Assembly (NCBI RefSeq): GCF_015706575.1
Contig: NW_024037069.1
Coordinates: 35,299,315-35,363,314, forward strand
Source: Patiria miniata
Taxonomy: Eukaryota > Echinodermata > Asteroidea > Valvatida > Asterinidae
Direction of reading: 5' to 3'
Length of the DNA stretch: 64,000 nucleotides
The notes under the pieces were generated by a model. That model made no database searches. It saw only the letters and a program-made list of their open reading frames with translations, and was not told the DNA's origin. This document shows, one piece after another, positions 46,701 to 58,400 of the stretch. The position numbers and the translations under genes were made by a program. Within the stretch, counting starts at the first letter, position 1. Each line of letters opens with the position of its first letter.

Positions 46701-49202
46701 TTAGAAAAAAAAACTGTGAAAAACCATGAACAACCTTTTGATCACAAAACATGATTTCGTCAACAGCACTCTTTTGTTCCCCAAAAAATCAGTCAATTGA
46801 CTGTTGGCTAGAAATCACCTACATTTCTTGATTTCTTCTAAATGATAGCAAGCCAGGCGGACATATTTCACGATGTTTTTAATATGAGTGCGATCTTTAA
46901 TCCAAGTGAGCTTTTTGATGATAATTGAGAGGTTACTTTTGGGATAAATGCAAATGATCCTATACGCCTTTAAAGAGGTTAAATTATTATAGAGAGTTGA
47001 AATGTTCCTGGATGAAGAGAAACATTTCACCACAATGTTTCTTGTTTGTTAACCCTAACAGAACTCAACCCATCAAACCCCAACGGCATGTTTTGTTGGA
47101 ATCTATCAGGATGGGTACAGTACCCCAAAACTGACAGTCTTTTACATTGGGTCGGCACACCTCCAGAAACTAAGTCAGAAATATGTGCGTGCAGTTTCCC
47201 ATATGGTGTTGGAATTTGCCAGGATGGGTATGGTTCCTAGTAAAGCATGCTAGGGAGTTAGGGTTAATGGCCATGATCCCCTGGTGGGAATCGAACCCAC
47301 TGTCTTGAAGACTCCTTGTCATGACACTCGGCATCTGATTCCAATGATCTTTGTCACTCAATTCCAATCAGTCATATGCATGGTTATGTTGTACTGCTTC
47401 TGTATTCTGTGCATTTGTGGTCAAATTTCATATTTTGTGTCCAATTGAATTTCTGCATGTGGTACATTCTGATTATAACTGTTTTGTCAACCACTCGACA
47501 CTTTATCATGAAATCTTATACAAATACCAAGTTGACGTAGAGTTGATTTGACGTTTTGTGAATTTTGAGTCAACTTCATAAAAGAAACATCCTGGAATTT
47601 AGAATTTAATTGATTTTTTATTTGCGTTTAATTTGAACTTTAATTTAAGCCGTCATTATGAATACAATAATCAATAATTTATTAGTTTGCCTTAAAATTT
47701 ATGTGGAAAGAAATGAGACGGAAAAAGAACAGTGCATGCAAACCTTCCAATTTCACGCCACACTTTTTATTTTTGTGAAGCAAATGACCTCTTAAACCTG
47801 AAAAGAAAGGTTTATTGTGAGTGTAAACTAAAAGACAGATTTGGGTATGTAATATAGTTTTGTTTTAGTTTTTAATTGGTATGTGGTTTGCTCATTTTTG
47901 AAGGGTGTTGGTCTGGGTATTGGTGTTACAGTCGACAGCCCTGCGCTGGCAGCACGTCTCGCAGCAGTCGAGAAAGAGAATGCTGAACTTCGTCAAGGTG
48001 AGCTCCATACTCGGAAAGACATATTCAAAAGACTAAATAGGCAGACAATGTGGAAGCTCACGTGTATGTCGCTGATGTTCTGAAAGTTGTCACGGTCAAA
48101 GAAGAATGGATCTAGTGCGTATGACGTGCTCATAAGCGTAGATCCACCTCATAATGGCCTCTAATTGAGGTCTTAAACTCTTTTAAAAAAAACCACTTAA
48201 ACACACCTTTGAGCTAATCCGTGGAGAGTCTGTGCAGACTTTTTTATTTCCTTGATACAAAGGCTTCACGGTCCTGATTTCATTAAAATCGAACCAAACC
48301 TGTATTTGATTTTTTGGCAGGTTTTTAAGGGTTGTATTTCCCTGAAAAAAATACCCTGATTTTGAAGATTTTCATGAGTTTCTGGGTATTATTTTACATT
48401 GGCTTGATGTTCTAATTCTGAATTAAGGGGCACCGCTGAACTGTTGGATCTGTTGGGTTTGGAGTTGAGTTTATGGTTAATATTAACAACACCAGTTGTC
48501 ATACTGATTGGTTTATTTTAGCATTTCGAAGAGCAACTATCCCTCTTGAGTTTCATGATGACACACTTTTCTCTCTTTCTTACTTGAACAGTGACGGCAG
48601 ACCTGCAAGCAGCAGTCAGCAAATTAACGCAGAGAGTCAACGCTCTCGACATGAAATCCTCAGGTGCTTCTGCCCCTGTAAGTTGGATTCTTGCTAAAGA
48701 TTGTTTGTTGTTTTGCCTTTTCTTGTGCTTAAATTCACTTCAGCTTCGGAAATGCAGCAGAAATTATTGATGGAAATTTATATCCAAAACCTTTAGAAAC
48801 CTACTCTATACAACAACATGCAAACTTGTCAAAGTAAAAGTGAGAAGCCTGCCAAGTGTTTTAAGATAAAACAGGTAGGAATGTCCTAAGCCAAACTGAG
48901 CCAGAGTCTGTGGTTTCCTACTGTAACAGGATACAACTGTGGCACTGTTCAGTGAACTAGCTCTCATTGTCTCAGAATGGGTCGTTTATGCACTGGTGTT
49001 GATGGCTCAATGCAGCAAGGTCTCACAGACTGTTACACCTGATGTACTGTGTTGCATCTGGCAGGGTTAGAGACAACACAACAGTTTTCTCATTTCACTG
49101 TCTTATCTGGTTTCAAAATTAAAACCCTCCTGATGCAATTTTTCTTACTCTTTTTTTTTTTAGGTTCCAGCAAAGAAGGAAGAAGCACCGGCAGATGACG
49201 AC

Positions 49203-49236
<34 letters not shown>

Positions 49237-52200
49237 TGGATCTGTTTGGAGATGATAGTGTGAGTGTCAAGATATTGTGGAGGATGTAGTTTCAAGATAT
49301 TGTGGAGGATGTAGTTTCAAGATATTGTGGAGGATGTAGTTTCAAGATATTGTGGAGGATGTAGTTTCAAGACATTGTAGAGGATGTAGTTCAGGTCAAA
49401 GCCTGGATCCTTCAAAGCCTGGTGTCTCATTTCCATTTTGCAACTCGTCCACCGTTTAGTTGATTAGAATTTGAGACTTTAACCAAAGTTGTTGTGTTTG
49501 ATTATCCGTAGGATGACGAGGAGGAATTGGCAAAGATCCAAGCACAGAGGAAAGAACAAGAAGCGAAAGCTAAGAAAGGTGAGACAGGTGTCTGGGACAG
49601 TTGTAATCATGTCATCACAAGCCATCACAAGTGATCAGAAGACATCACAAGTGACCACAAGACATCACAAGTGATCAGAATACATCACAAGTGATCAGAG
49701 GGCATCACAAGTCAGTTACATTATATACCAATCACAAGCAATCACAAGTCATCATAACTCAATCATAGGTCATCAAAAGCCATCATAAGCAACACAAGTC
49801 CATCAGTTCCAAGTCTGGTGATTTACAGAGAATGACCCTTTGAAGTTCCTGTTTAATCCTCCCTTCCTGGCTGGCAAATCCAGCACAGCCATTCCAACAG
49901 TCAAACTCAATCAAGTGACTATTTCTAACAGTTGGGTGCTCCCTACCTACATAAAGCAGGATTGACTGGCTGTGACTGTTTATGTAATTTGATACAGCTA
50001 TGCCTTAACAGCCGGTGAATGATAACCCAGCTGTATCTACAAATGACTAGCCTTTGTCTGTGAATGGAATTGACTTATCACTTGTTGGCATGTAGCCACA
50101 CCCATTAGACAACCCTATGAAATTTTGTACATCAAGTTTTGTTTGTCTCAGATTTTGCGCGTCCCGCCTCCATTTGAATCATGTAATTGGACAATATTTC
50201 TCAAGCTGCGTTGATGCGATTCTACCATGATAGGTCAATTAGACTAATGTCAGTTCTTACTGAAAATATGATCTGACTGTTGGTTACTATCCTATGTATG
50301 AAGGCATGGCAAGGGAAGATGAATGATTTTTGACCGTCTGACTATACAGACAGTTGGGTCAACTTAATGCCGAGAGTTAGTTTTAAGCTTCCTTTCTGTA
50401 TGTGCAGTTTTAGTCCCATTTAAGAATAGGCCTAAATAAGTATCAGACACAAACAGACCAAAGATGTGCATTTGGCAAGTGACTTAAATGTGCATGTATG
50501 AAGTGTATGGGGTGCATAATAGACTTATTCGTCTTTTGTTTTTGAATACAGGAAAGAAACAAGTCATTGCAAAGTCCAGTATAATACTTGACGTAAAACC
50601 AGTAAGTGAATACCTCTCTCTGACATTATTTATCATGTGTGATTGTTACAAGTTTAACCCTAACCCCCTAGGCCTTTTTGGCTAGGAACCATCCTCAATC
50701 CTGCAAAATTCTCCAACTGCTACCATGTCAAAATTGGATTCAGCCTCAATCCTGCAAAATCCTACATTTTTTTCTTGAATTTCTTCAGTAGAACAATGAC
50801 TGTTAATATTTTGAGGCATTGTCAATGATATCCAGTAACAGTGCGGATGGTATCCAGCATAACCCTTTTTGCCAATCTTGTTACCAGCGCCTTGAGTACC
50901 TAATTGTTGGTAGATATGTGCGTTAAATAAGACTCCGGTATAATTATTATTATTGTTATAATGCAGACCTCAATCATGCATGGCTGAACATAAGCAATGC
51001 AGGGTGCAGTTTAAGACCTTGGCACAATGTATCCTCCAAAATCAACTGACCCTTTTTCAACATTCAGACCCAGTCCTCCAAAATCCTCCAAAACTACCTC
51101 CATTGATTATGGAGGATTGAGGAGGGTTAGGGTTAATGCTGATCAAAGTGATATAATCTTGTTTGAAAGTGCACAATTGCCACCTTAAGTTCCTGCATAC
51201 AACTCATAATCTGTGTATTTTAATGTCATCTTGACTCCTGAAATGAAGTTAATGATTTTAATTTTTTTTTCTTTTTCAGTGGGATGATGAAACAGGTAAG
51301 CGATGATTGTCAGTTGTGACCTTTTTTTTTTAAACAAAATTAGCTTATGCTGTCTCGGAACTGTTAAAAAAAACTTGTTTTCACTTTCATTTTAGAATCT
51401 AGTTAAAGTTTGGATTTATCCGTTTTATATTCTATGGGCCTTATTCACGAGTCGGCCATATTGAATTGAAAGTGAGGTAAAATCTTAATTTTTGGAACTT
51501 GCGAAGAGAAATGAAAGCAAGTAAATTGCTAATTAATTCCAGTCTGCTTCAATGAATGATTTTAAATTTGTAATTAAAATTTCCCTAATGTTTACAAAAA
51601 AGACAGTAAAATAAGCCTGCATTGTGCCTGCATAAATAGTCTGGCGCCATCCCATTAGTTAACACTTAATGAAATATGTTCAGGGAACTCGACAAAAATG
51701 GCCAACTCGTGAATAAGGCCCATAGACATGAGTAAACATACAGGGAAAACCCTTTAGATAGCTCTTCAGCCGTGTGTAGAACCCAAGTGACTGGAGTGTT
51801 GCTACATGTTTAAAACTCTCACGATTTATGCATCATTATGTCATTTTTCCCTTGTCCTTTTTTTCCTTTGGTTTTCCTTCATCCAGATATGCTCGATGTA
51901 GAAAAATTGGTCCGAACAATCAAAGCTGACGGTCTTTTATGGGGAGCATGTAAGTTATCAACGGGCCTCTGAACTCTTACCTCCCCACTCGTCATGGCAT
52001 TTATTTCTTCTAGTTCTTGTTTGTAATGATACCAACGATTCCCCTCAAATTTCCTTCATAGTTGAGATGTCTGAAGACACCCAAGTACTGTACCTGCTTG
52101 ACTCCAATCTAAAACTGCCTGGGTTATGCCCAAATAAAGCAATCGCTGTTTTTTTATGAATGAATCTCATGCATATTCCAACTGCTTGGCTAATGCCCAA

Positions 52201-54008
52201 ATAAAGCCGTCACTGTTTTTTATGAATGAATCTCACGCATATTCCAACTGCTTGGCTTATGCCCAAATAAAGCCGTCGCTGTTTTTTATGAATGAATCTC
52301 ATGCATATTCATGATCTAGCTTCAACTTGGGGAATGGTTCAATGCATTATTGGTCATTCTATAAATTTAGGGTCCAAGCATGACAGTTTTCCTGTCCCTG
52401 TTACCTTGGTATTTTGTAATTTGCCATTCAAGTATCATTAAGAATGACTTCAAATTTTTTTTATTTTATTTTTTTCAAATTTTTTTTATTTGTTGGTTAA
52501 ATAGCTTGGTAGTCATGATCACTCTTGAAAAACAACTGCATTAAGGAGTGCATCAGAATTATAAAATCATTGTTGTCAGATGCAACAATGACAGGAAAAA
52601 GTGGACCCCAAATTTAAAGAATGACCCAAGTCATTTCAAACTTTTTTACTTCTTCAAAGTTTTGGGATGATTATTTGTGTGTTCTGAAAAAATACATTTC
52701 CTTCCGTTTCCTTTTTAGCTAAACTGGTACCTTTGGCATACGGCATCAAGAAGCTTCAAATCGGTTGCGTTGTGGAAGACGACAAGATTGGAACAGACTT
52801 CCTTGAGGAGGAGATCACCAAGTTTGAAGACATGGTAAGTAGGAGCAAATAGAGTTTGGTTGGAGACAAGTGAACTGTGTGTAATCATTTATCATTTCTG
52901 GACCCTGAAATTGTTTGGAATGTATGCTGTGCACGATTTGACACAGACGGGCATCCCCAGTGTCTATAACCTACACGCACTAGATATCTCAAGAGAATTC
53001 CTGAGATCCGGTAACACAATGACCAACACAAAAAAGGGTGTCCTCTGTCGCAAATCTTGCTTCAAATGTAGGGGAAAGCTATAACAGTGTTATCTTTCTT
53101 CTTATCCTCGGAATAATTTAGTTCAGTACGACTCTAGAATGCAAGTCTGAAATAGATGTGTAGTCCTTTTTTAGCTTTTTCGCTTTGCAGCCTTCAGTTT
53201 GAGCCTTGCTGCAGTCAATTTCTTTGTTCAAATTTAAAGTTACTGTGTATGAACCATTGACTTTCAAGGGTGTATAAAGCCCCATATCAAGACAGAGGCG
53301 TAGCTTTACCTTCTTCAATCCTGAGAAAATCCTCTAATTCCTCTTGGTAGATTTTAGAAATCGCTGGAAGGGTTAGTTTGTCCGGCAGGTTGAAAATAAG
53401 TCAGATTTGAAACTTTGCACGGTGGTAGTATGAACTAGTGAAGGTTTCAGGTAACACCATGTGAAAAATCTCTTTTGGGAAGGTGCGTGGTTCTGAAAGA
53501 ACCAGTAGTTTGTAAAACTTGATGTTCCGTTCAGTATGCTCTGATGTTCAGATCAGTATGCTCTGATGTTCAGATCAGTTTGTTCTGATGCAGCCCCATC
53601 CACTAGTCCGGCATTCTCCTGAAGACGATCCGAGCGTACTGATCGGAACGTTGAGTTTACAACCAACGGGTTCTTTTCAGAACCGCACACCTTCCAAAAG
53701 AGATTTTCACATTGTGTTACAGCAAACCTTCATTGGGTTGAAAATAAACAAAGTATCTGGTGAATCATTGCTTGGATTAATTGTGGGCAGTACTTTATTC
53801 GGATGTCATACCGTCAAAATGAGTTTATACATTTATTGTTTAAAAACTGTGATTAGTAAAAAAAAAAAAAAACATGGCGGCAAAGGGCAAAATCCAATAT
53901 TAAAAGAAATAATAATAATATAAATATTCCATATAACCACTTCTGTATGGTTTTTCCTTCGTCTTGCAGGTACAGAGTGTAGACATCGCAGCCTTTAACA
54001 AGATATAA
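43767..54008 (+). CDS. EEF1D: Elongation factor 1-delta (eEF1D / eEF1B-delta)
   Basis: Guanine-nucleotide exchange subunit that recharges eEF1A with GTP in cytosolic translation elongation. Eleven exons: 43767-43877, 45775-45870, 47904-47997, 48592-48677, 49164-49259, 49512-49578, 50552-50601, 51280-51295, 51887-51949, 52719-52834, 53970-54008; 834 nt, 277 residues, phases consistent. Visible: N-terminal [12 protein letters not shown], the ARARQNIQ segment, a leucine-zipper region (about 82-122), an acidic stretch with 14 Asp (140-153) followed by VDLFGDDS (a casein kinase 2-type site), and the C-terminal exchange domain (about 190-277: [51 protein letters not shown]). The N-terminal motif and zipper separate it from eEF1B2. 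An acceptor-like site just upstream of the ATG (near 43727) suggests a separate 5'UTR exon. Confidence 0.96.
46570..46973. mobile_element. GGCATAT-family MITE in eEF1D intron 2
   Basis: Same internal order as the copy at 33737, with TAACACCACTCCAAATC near the left and GATCCTATACGCCTTTAA at the right edge. Confidence 0.6.
47049..47267. mobile_element. TTAACCCTAAC-terminated element, copy B
   Basis: TTAACCCTAAC at 47049 and GTTAGGGTTAA at 47257-47267 enclose 219 bp, with internal ATCAGGATGGGTA and GCCAGGATGGGTA repeats. It lies in eEF1D intron 2. Confidence 0.65.
47268..47365 (-). mobile_element. tRNA-like SINE, minus strand, beside copy B
   Basis: The minus strand carries GTGGGTTCGATTCCCACC, a B box inside a T-arm-like hairpin. 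It directly abuts the TTAACCCTAAC element. Confidence 0.5.
49164..49259 (+). CDS. EEF1D: eEF1D exon 5: acidic Asp-repeat exon
   Basis: Encodes [10 protein letters not shown], fourteen Asp, then VDLFGDDS. Eleven consecutive GAT codons form a coding microsatellite. The donor at 49260 is followed at once by a 25-bp intronic tandem repeat. Confidence 0.95.
49267..49394. repeat. 25-bp tandem repeat, five copies
   Basis: CAAGATATTGTGGAGGATGT plus AGTTT, five units with changes only in the last, directly after the 5' splice site of eEF1D exon 5. Confidence 0.9.
49605..49810. repeat. CATCACAAG short tandem repeat
   Basis: Repeated CATCACAAGTGATCA words, degenerate, in eEF1D intron 6. Confidence 0.7.
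50654..51136. mobile_element. TTAACCCTAAC-terminated element, copy C
   Basis: TTAACCCTAACCCCCTAGGC at the left and GGTTAGGGTTAA at the right. Related to copy A in the opposite orientation (shared CCTCAATCCTGCAAAAT words). It lies in eEF1D intron 7. Confidence 0.7.
51280..51295 (+). CDS. EEF1D: eEF1D exon 8: 16-nt micro-exon
   Basis: TTTTTCAG acceptor and GTAAGC donor enclose 16 nt encoding WDDET. These residues are invariant in the exchange domain, so the exon is needed to keep the frame. Confidence 0.9.
51431..51726. mobile_element. MITE with TCTATGGGCCTTATTCACGA ends
   Basis: 29-bp terminal inverted repeats differing at one base (CACGAGTCGGCCAT against CACGAGTTGGCCAT). There is no open frame. 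It lies in eEF1D intron 8. Confidence 0.8.
51887..54008 (+). CDS. EEF1D: eEF1D exons 9-11: catalytic exchange domain
   Basis: Exons 51887-51949, 52719-52834 and 53970-54008 encode the eEF1A-binding exchange fold, with [26 protein letters not shown] and the C-terminal AAFNKI, followed by TAA. Confidence 0.95.
52118..52312. repeat. About 66-bp tandem repeat, three copies
   Basis: Units share TATGCCCAAATAAAGCCGTC and TTTTTTATGAATGAATCTCA. It lies in eEF1D intron 9. Confidence 0.85.
53430..53735. mobile_element. Fold-back MITE, diverged copy in eEF1D intron 10
   Basis: AACACCATGTGAAAAATCTC on the left and GAGATTTTCACATTGTGTTA on the right. Internal CTCCTGAAGACGATC and GGAACGTTGAGTTTA mark the family; CAGTATGCTCTGATGTT is locally duplicated. 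Confidence 0.7.
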
Positions 54009-54244
54009 ATCCAGCAAAGACCGACGGACTAATTGACGGCATTCTTGCTGATGGGTTCCAGATCTGAATTTATCATCTATCCAAACTAATTCCATTAATC
54101 TGGGGAGCATTTTGGCAGTCATAACCAAACATTGGTTGGTTGTCATTGATTTAGTTCAACATAATCAGGGCTGCACTACCCAAGTTGCTAAAACAACTGA
54201 ACCTGTTGGTTACGACTGCCAAAACACGAGGCTCTGTTTAACCC

Positions 54245-54915
54245 TTAAAGGCATATATAAACATTTGCTCCTCATGCAGTTTGTTCATTTCCAATAATAA
54301 CACCACTCAAAATCCAAAGAAGAATGTTCAAAACCTAACCTGTTGAAAGTTTCAGCTTAGTGGATATTACACTTTTTGAAAACACAGTAAAACATATTCA
54401 ACAACCTTTTGATCAGGAAACATGATTTTTCTCTATAGAACTCTTTATTTCAAAAAATTAGTCTAATGACTGATCGTTGGAAATCACCTACATTTATTGG
54501 TGTCTTCTTAATGACGGCAACCAGACGGAATAATTTCACAGGGTGTTTTAGTTTAGTACCAGCATGATCTTAATCCAAATGTAAAGCCTAGTTTCCATAT
54601 GTCATGCTGCTGGAACATGTGTTTTAGCTCACAAGTTTCATAAAGTAGAATTTTTTAATAACTGCAGAAATGCAGAGAGCAACTGAAACGACCCAAACTG
54701 CAACGCAGACATATGGAAATGTTTTATCCACAATTGTCACAGACAATCCAGACGGACACAGACTATCTCACAGACAACAGTTTCACGCACTGTCTGCGCA
54801 GTCTAAGCAGTCTGTGTAAGCTTAACAATGATATGGAAACTAGGCTTCAGTTTTTTTGATAATAATTTGGCAAGTTACTTTTGGGTCATTTGCAAATGAT
54901 CCTATATGCCTTTAA
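54245..54915. mobile_element. GGCATAT-family MITE carrying a nested insertion
   Basis: Starts TTAAAGGCATATATAAACAT and ends GATCCTATATGCCTTTAA. Another inverted-repeat element (54584-54847) interrupts it, which explains its extra length relative to its relatives of about 400 bp. Confidence 0.7.
54584..54847. mobile_element. MITE with AAGCCTAGTTTCCATAT inverted ends
   Basis: 17-bp perfect terminal inverted repeat, AAGCCTAGTTTCCATAT to ATATGGAAACTAGGCTT, inside another MITE. Confidence 0.75.
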
Positions 54916-55215
54916 ATGAATTAAGCAAATCGGGTCATTCTGCTCTTGGTTTGTCCACGTACTTTGAAACTTCACATGAATGCAAAGCTTGACTGAATTT
55001 GACATCATGAAACATTGAGGGAAAATTGCTGCCGATGAATTATATTCGACTTTTATAAATTCAATTAAGGCCAGGCCTTTACTTATTAATGAATAGATTT
55101 TTCTGTGATTGCTTGTTTTAAAAAAATCTTTTTCGTCATTCTTTCTCTGGAAAATACTTGCTATACATTCATGTTTATAATACGCTTCTCTGCCAGTTTT
55201 GCCACTGAACTTTAA

Positions 55216-55221
55216 AATAAA
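55216..55221 (+). terminator. Poly(A) signal candidate for eEF1D
   Basis: AATAAA about 1.2 kb past the eEF1D stop and 280 bp before the satellite array. MITEs occupy much of the interval, so the true 3' end may be nearer. Confidence 0.35.
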
Positions 55222-55499
55222 GTAGACTCAATTCTTGTGCTAAAGCTGCCGTCTGTGAATGAAACTAATTCTGAATTTGAGATGAATAAACTATTGGAAG
55301 GAGGAAAGATGAGAGTGACAAAGTTGTTGTGTCCTTTGTCTTATTATATTATAAAATATTTAATATATGCGGCTCTAATACATCATTACATTTTCATCCA
55401 GTTTCAAGTTAACCCCCTTGCCAAAACTTTCAAAAGGCCAAAATAACTCGTTCCAAAATTACTTTTTCTGTGGATTGGAACAAGATTGGTTCCAAATGA

Positions 55500-58400
55500 T
55501 TAGAAAATGGTAAGGCTATTTTTGATTATTTGATTTTCAGAAAAAGTCCAATTTTGCCCAATTTTGATAAAAAGTAAGGCTAACCCCTTACATTTCTGAT
55601 TTTTTAGAAAAAGTCAAATTTTGCCAAATTTTCACAAAAATGCAAAGCTAACCCCTTACATTTTTTATTTTCCAGAAAAAGTCAAAATTGGGCAAAATTT
55701 GACTTTTTCTGAAAAATTACGTATGTAATACATACATAATTTTTCAGGAAAAGTCAAATTTTGCCAATTTTGATAAAAATCCAAGGCTAACCCCTTACAT
55801 TTGTGAATTTCTAGAAAAAGTCTCATTTTGCCCAATTCTGACAAAACAGCAAGGCTAACCCCTTACATTTGTGATTTTACAAGAAAGTCAAATTTTGCCC
55901 AATTTTGAAAAAATGCAAGGCTAACCCCTTATAACGTGATTTTTCCAGAAAAAGTCAATTTTGCCCAATTTTGATAAAATGCAGGGCTAACCCCTTACAT
56001 TTATGATTTTTCAGAAAAAGTCAAATTTTGCCAAATTTTGACAAAAATGCAAGGCTAACCCCTTACATTTGTGATTTTTCAGAAAAAGTCAAATTTTCCC
56101 AATTTTGACAAAAATGCAAGGCTAACCCCTTACATTTGTGATTTTTCAGAAAAAGTCAAATTTTGCCCAATTTTGATAAAAAGGCAAGGCTAACCCCTTA
56201 TATACGTGATTTTTCTAGAAAAAGTCAAATTTTGCCCAATTTTGACAAAAATGCAAGGCTAACCCCCTACATTTGTGATTTTTCAGAAAAAGTCAAATTT
56301 TGCCCAATTTTGATAAAAAGGCAAGGCTAACCCCTTATATACGTGATTTTTCAGAAAAAGTCAAATTTTGCCCAATTTTGACAAAAATGCAAGGCTAACC
56401 CCTTACATTTGTGATTTTACAGAAAAAGTCAAATTTTGCCCAATTTTGACAAAAATGCAAGGCTAACCCCTTACATTTGTGATTTTTCAGAAAATGTCAA
56501 AATTTGCCCAATTTTGATAAAAAGGCAAGGCTAACCCCTTATATACGTGATTTTTCTAGAAAAAGTCAAATTTGCCCAATTTTGACAAAAATGCAAGGCT
56601 AACCCCTTACATTTATGATTTTACAGAAAAAGTCAAATTTTGCCCAATTTTGATAAAAAGGCAAGGCTAACCCCTTATATACGTGATTTTTCAGAAAAAG
56701 TCAAATTTTCCCAATTTTGACAAAAATGCAAGGCTAACCCCTTGCATTCGTGTTTTTCTAGAAAAAGTCAAATTTTGCCCAATTGTGACAAAAATGCAAG
56801 GCTAACCCCTAACATTTGTGATTTTTCAGAAAAAGTCAAATGTTGCCCAATTTTGATAAAAAGGCAAGGCTAACCCCTTATATACGTGATTTTTCTAGAA
56901 AAAGTCAAATTTTGCCCAATTTTGACAAAAATGCAAGGCTAACCCCTTACATTTATGATTTTACAGAAAAAGTCAAATTTTGCCCAATTTTGATAAAAAG
57001 GCAAGGCTAACCCCTTATATACGTGATTTTTCAGAAAAAGTCAAATTTTTCCCAATTTTCATAAAAAGGCAAGGCTAACCCCTTACATTTGTGATTTTTC
57101 AGAAAAAGTCAAATTTTGCCCAATTTTGACAAAAATGCAAGGCTAACCCCCTACATTTGTGATTTTTCAGAAAAAGTCAAATTTTGCCCAATTTTGATAA
57201 AAAGGCAAGGCTAACCCCTTATATACGTGATTTTTCAGAAAAAGTCAAATTTTGCCCAATTTTGACAAAAATGCAAGGCTAACCCCTTACATTTGTGATT
57301 TTACAGAAAAAGTCAAATTTTGCCCAATTTTGACAAAAATGCAAGGCTAACCCCTTACATTTGTGATTTTTCAGAAAATGTCAAAATTTGCCCAATTTTG
57401 ATAAAAAGGCAAGGCTAACCCCTTATATACGTGATTTTTCTAGAAAAAGTCAAATTTGCCCAATTTTGACAAAAATGCAAGGCTAACCCCTTACATTTAT
57501 GATTTTACAGAAAAAGTCAAATTTTGCCCAATTTTGATAAAAAGGCAAGGCTAACCCCTTATATACGTGATTTTTCAGAAAAAGTCAAATTTTCCCAATT
57601 TTGACAAAAATGCAAGGCTAACCCCTTGCATTCGTGTTTTTCTAGAAAAAGTCAAATTTTGCCCAATTGTGACAAAAATGCAAGGCTAACCCCTAACATT
57701 TGTGATTTTTCAGAAAAAGTCAAATGTTGCCCAATTTTGATAAAAAGGCAAGGCTAACCCCTTATATACGTGATTTTTCTAGAAAAAGTCAAATTTTGCC
57801 CAATTTTGACAAAAATGCAAGGCTAACCCCTTACATTTATGATTTTACAGAAAAAGTCAAATTTTGCCCAATTTTGATAAAAAGGCAAGGCTAACCCCTT
57901 ATATACGTGATTTTTCAGAAAAAGTCAAATTTTTCCCAATTTTCATAAAAAGGCAAGGCTAACCCCTTACATTTGTGATTTTTCAGAAAAAGTCAAAATT
58001 TGCCCAATTTTAATAAAAAGGCAAGGCTAACCCCTTATATACGTGATTTTTCTAGAAAAAGTCAAATTTTGCCCAATTTTGACAAAAATGCAAGGCAAAC
58101 CCCTTACATTTATGATTTTACAGAAAAAGTCAAATTTTGCCCAATTTTGATAAAAAGGCAAGGCTAACCCCTTATATACGTGATTTTTCAGAAAAAGTCA
58201 AATTTTCCCAATTTTGACAAAAATGCATTCGTGTTTTTCTAGAAAAAGTCAAATTTTGCCCAATTTTGACAAAAATGCAAGGCTAACCCCTTACATTTGT
58301 GATTTTACAGAAAAAGTCAAAATTTGCCCAATTTTGATAAAAAGGCAAGGCTAACCCCTTATATACGTGATTTTTCTAGAAAAAGTCAAATTTTGCCCAA

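Noticed and set aside
18035..51136. Interstitial telomere repeats
   Set aside because: TTAGGG-like words occur only once or twice at the ends of defined elements, not in arrays; they are element termini.
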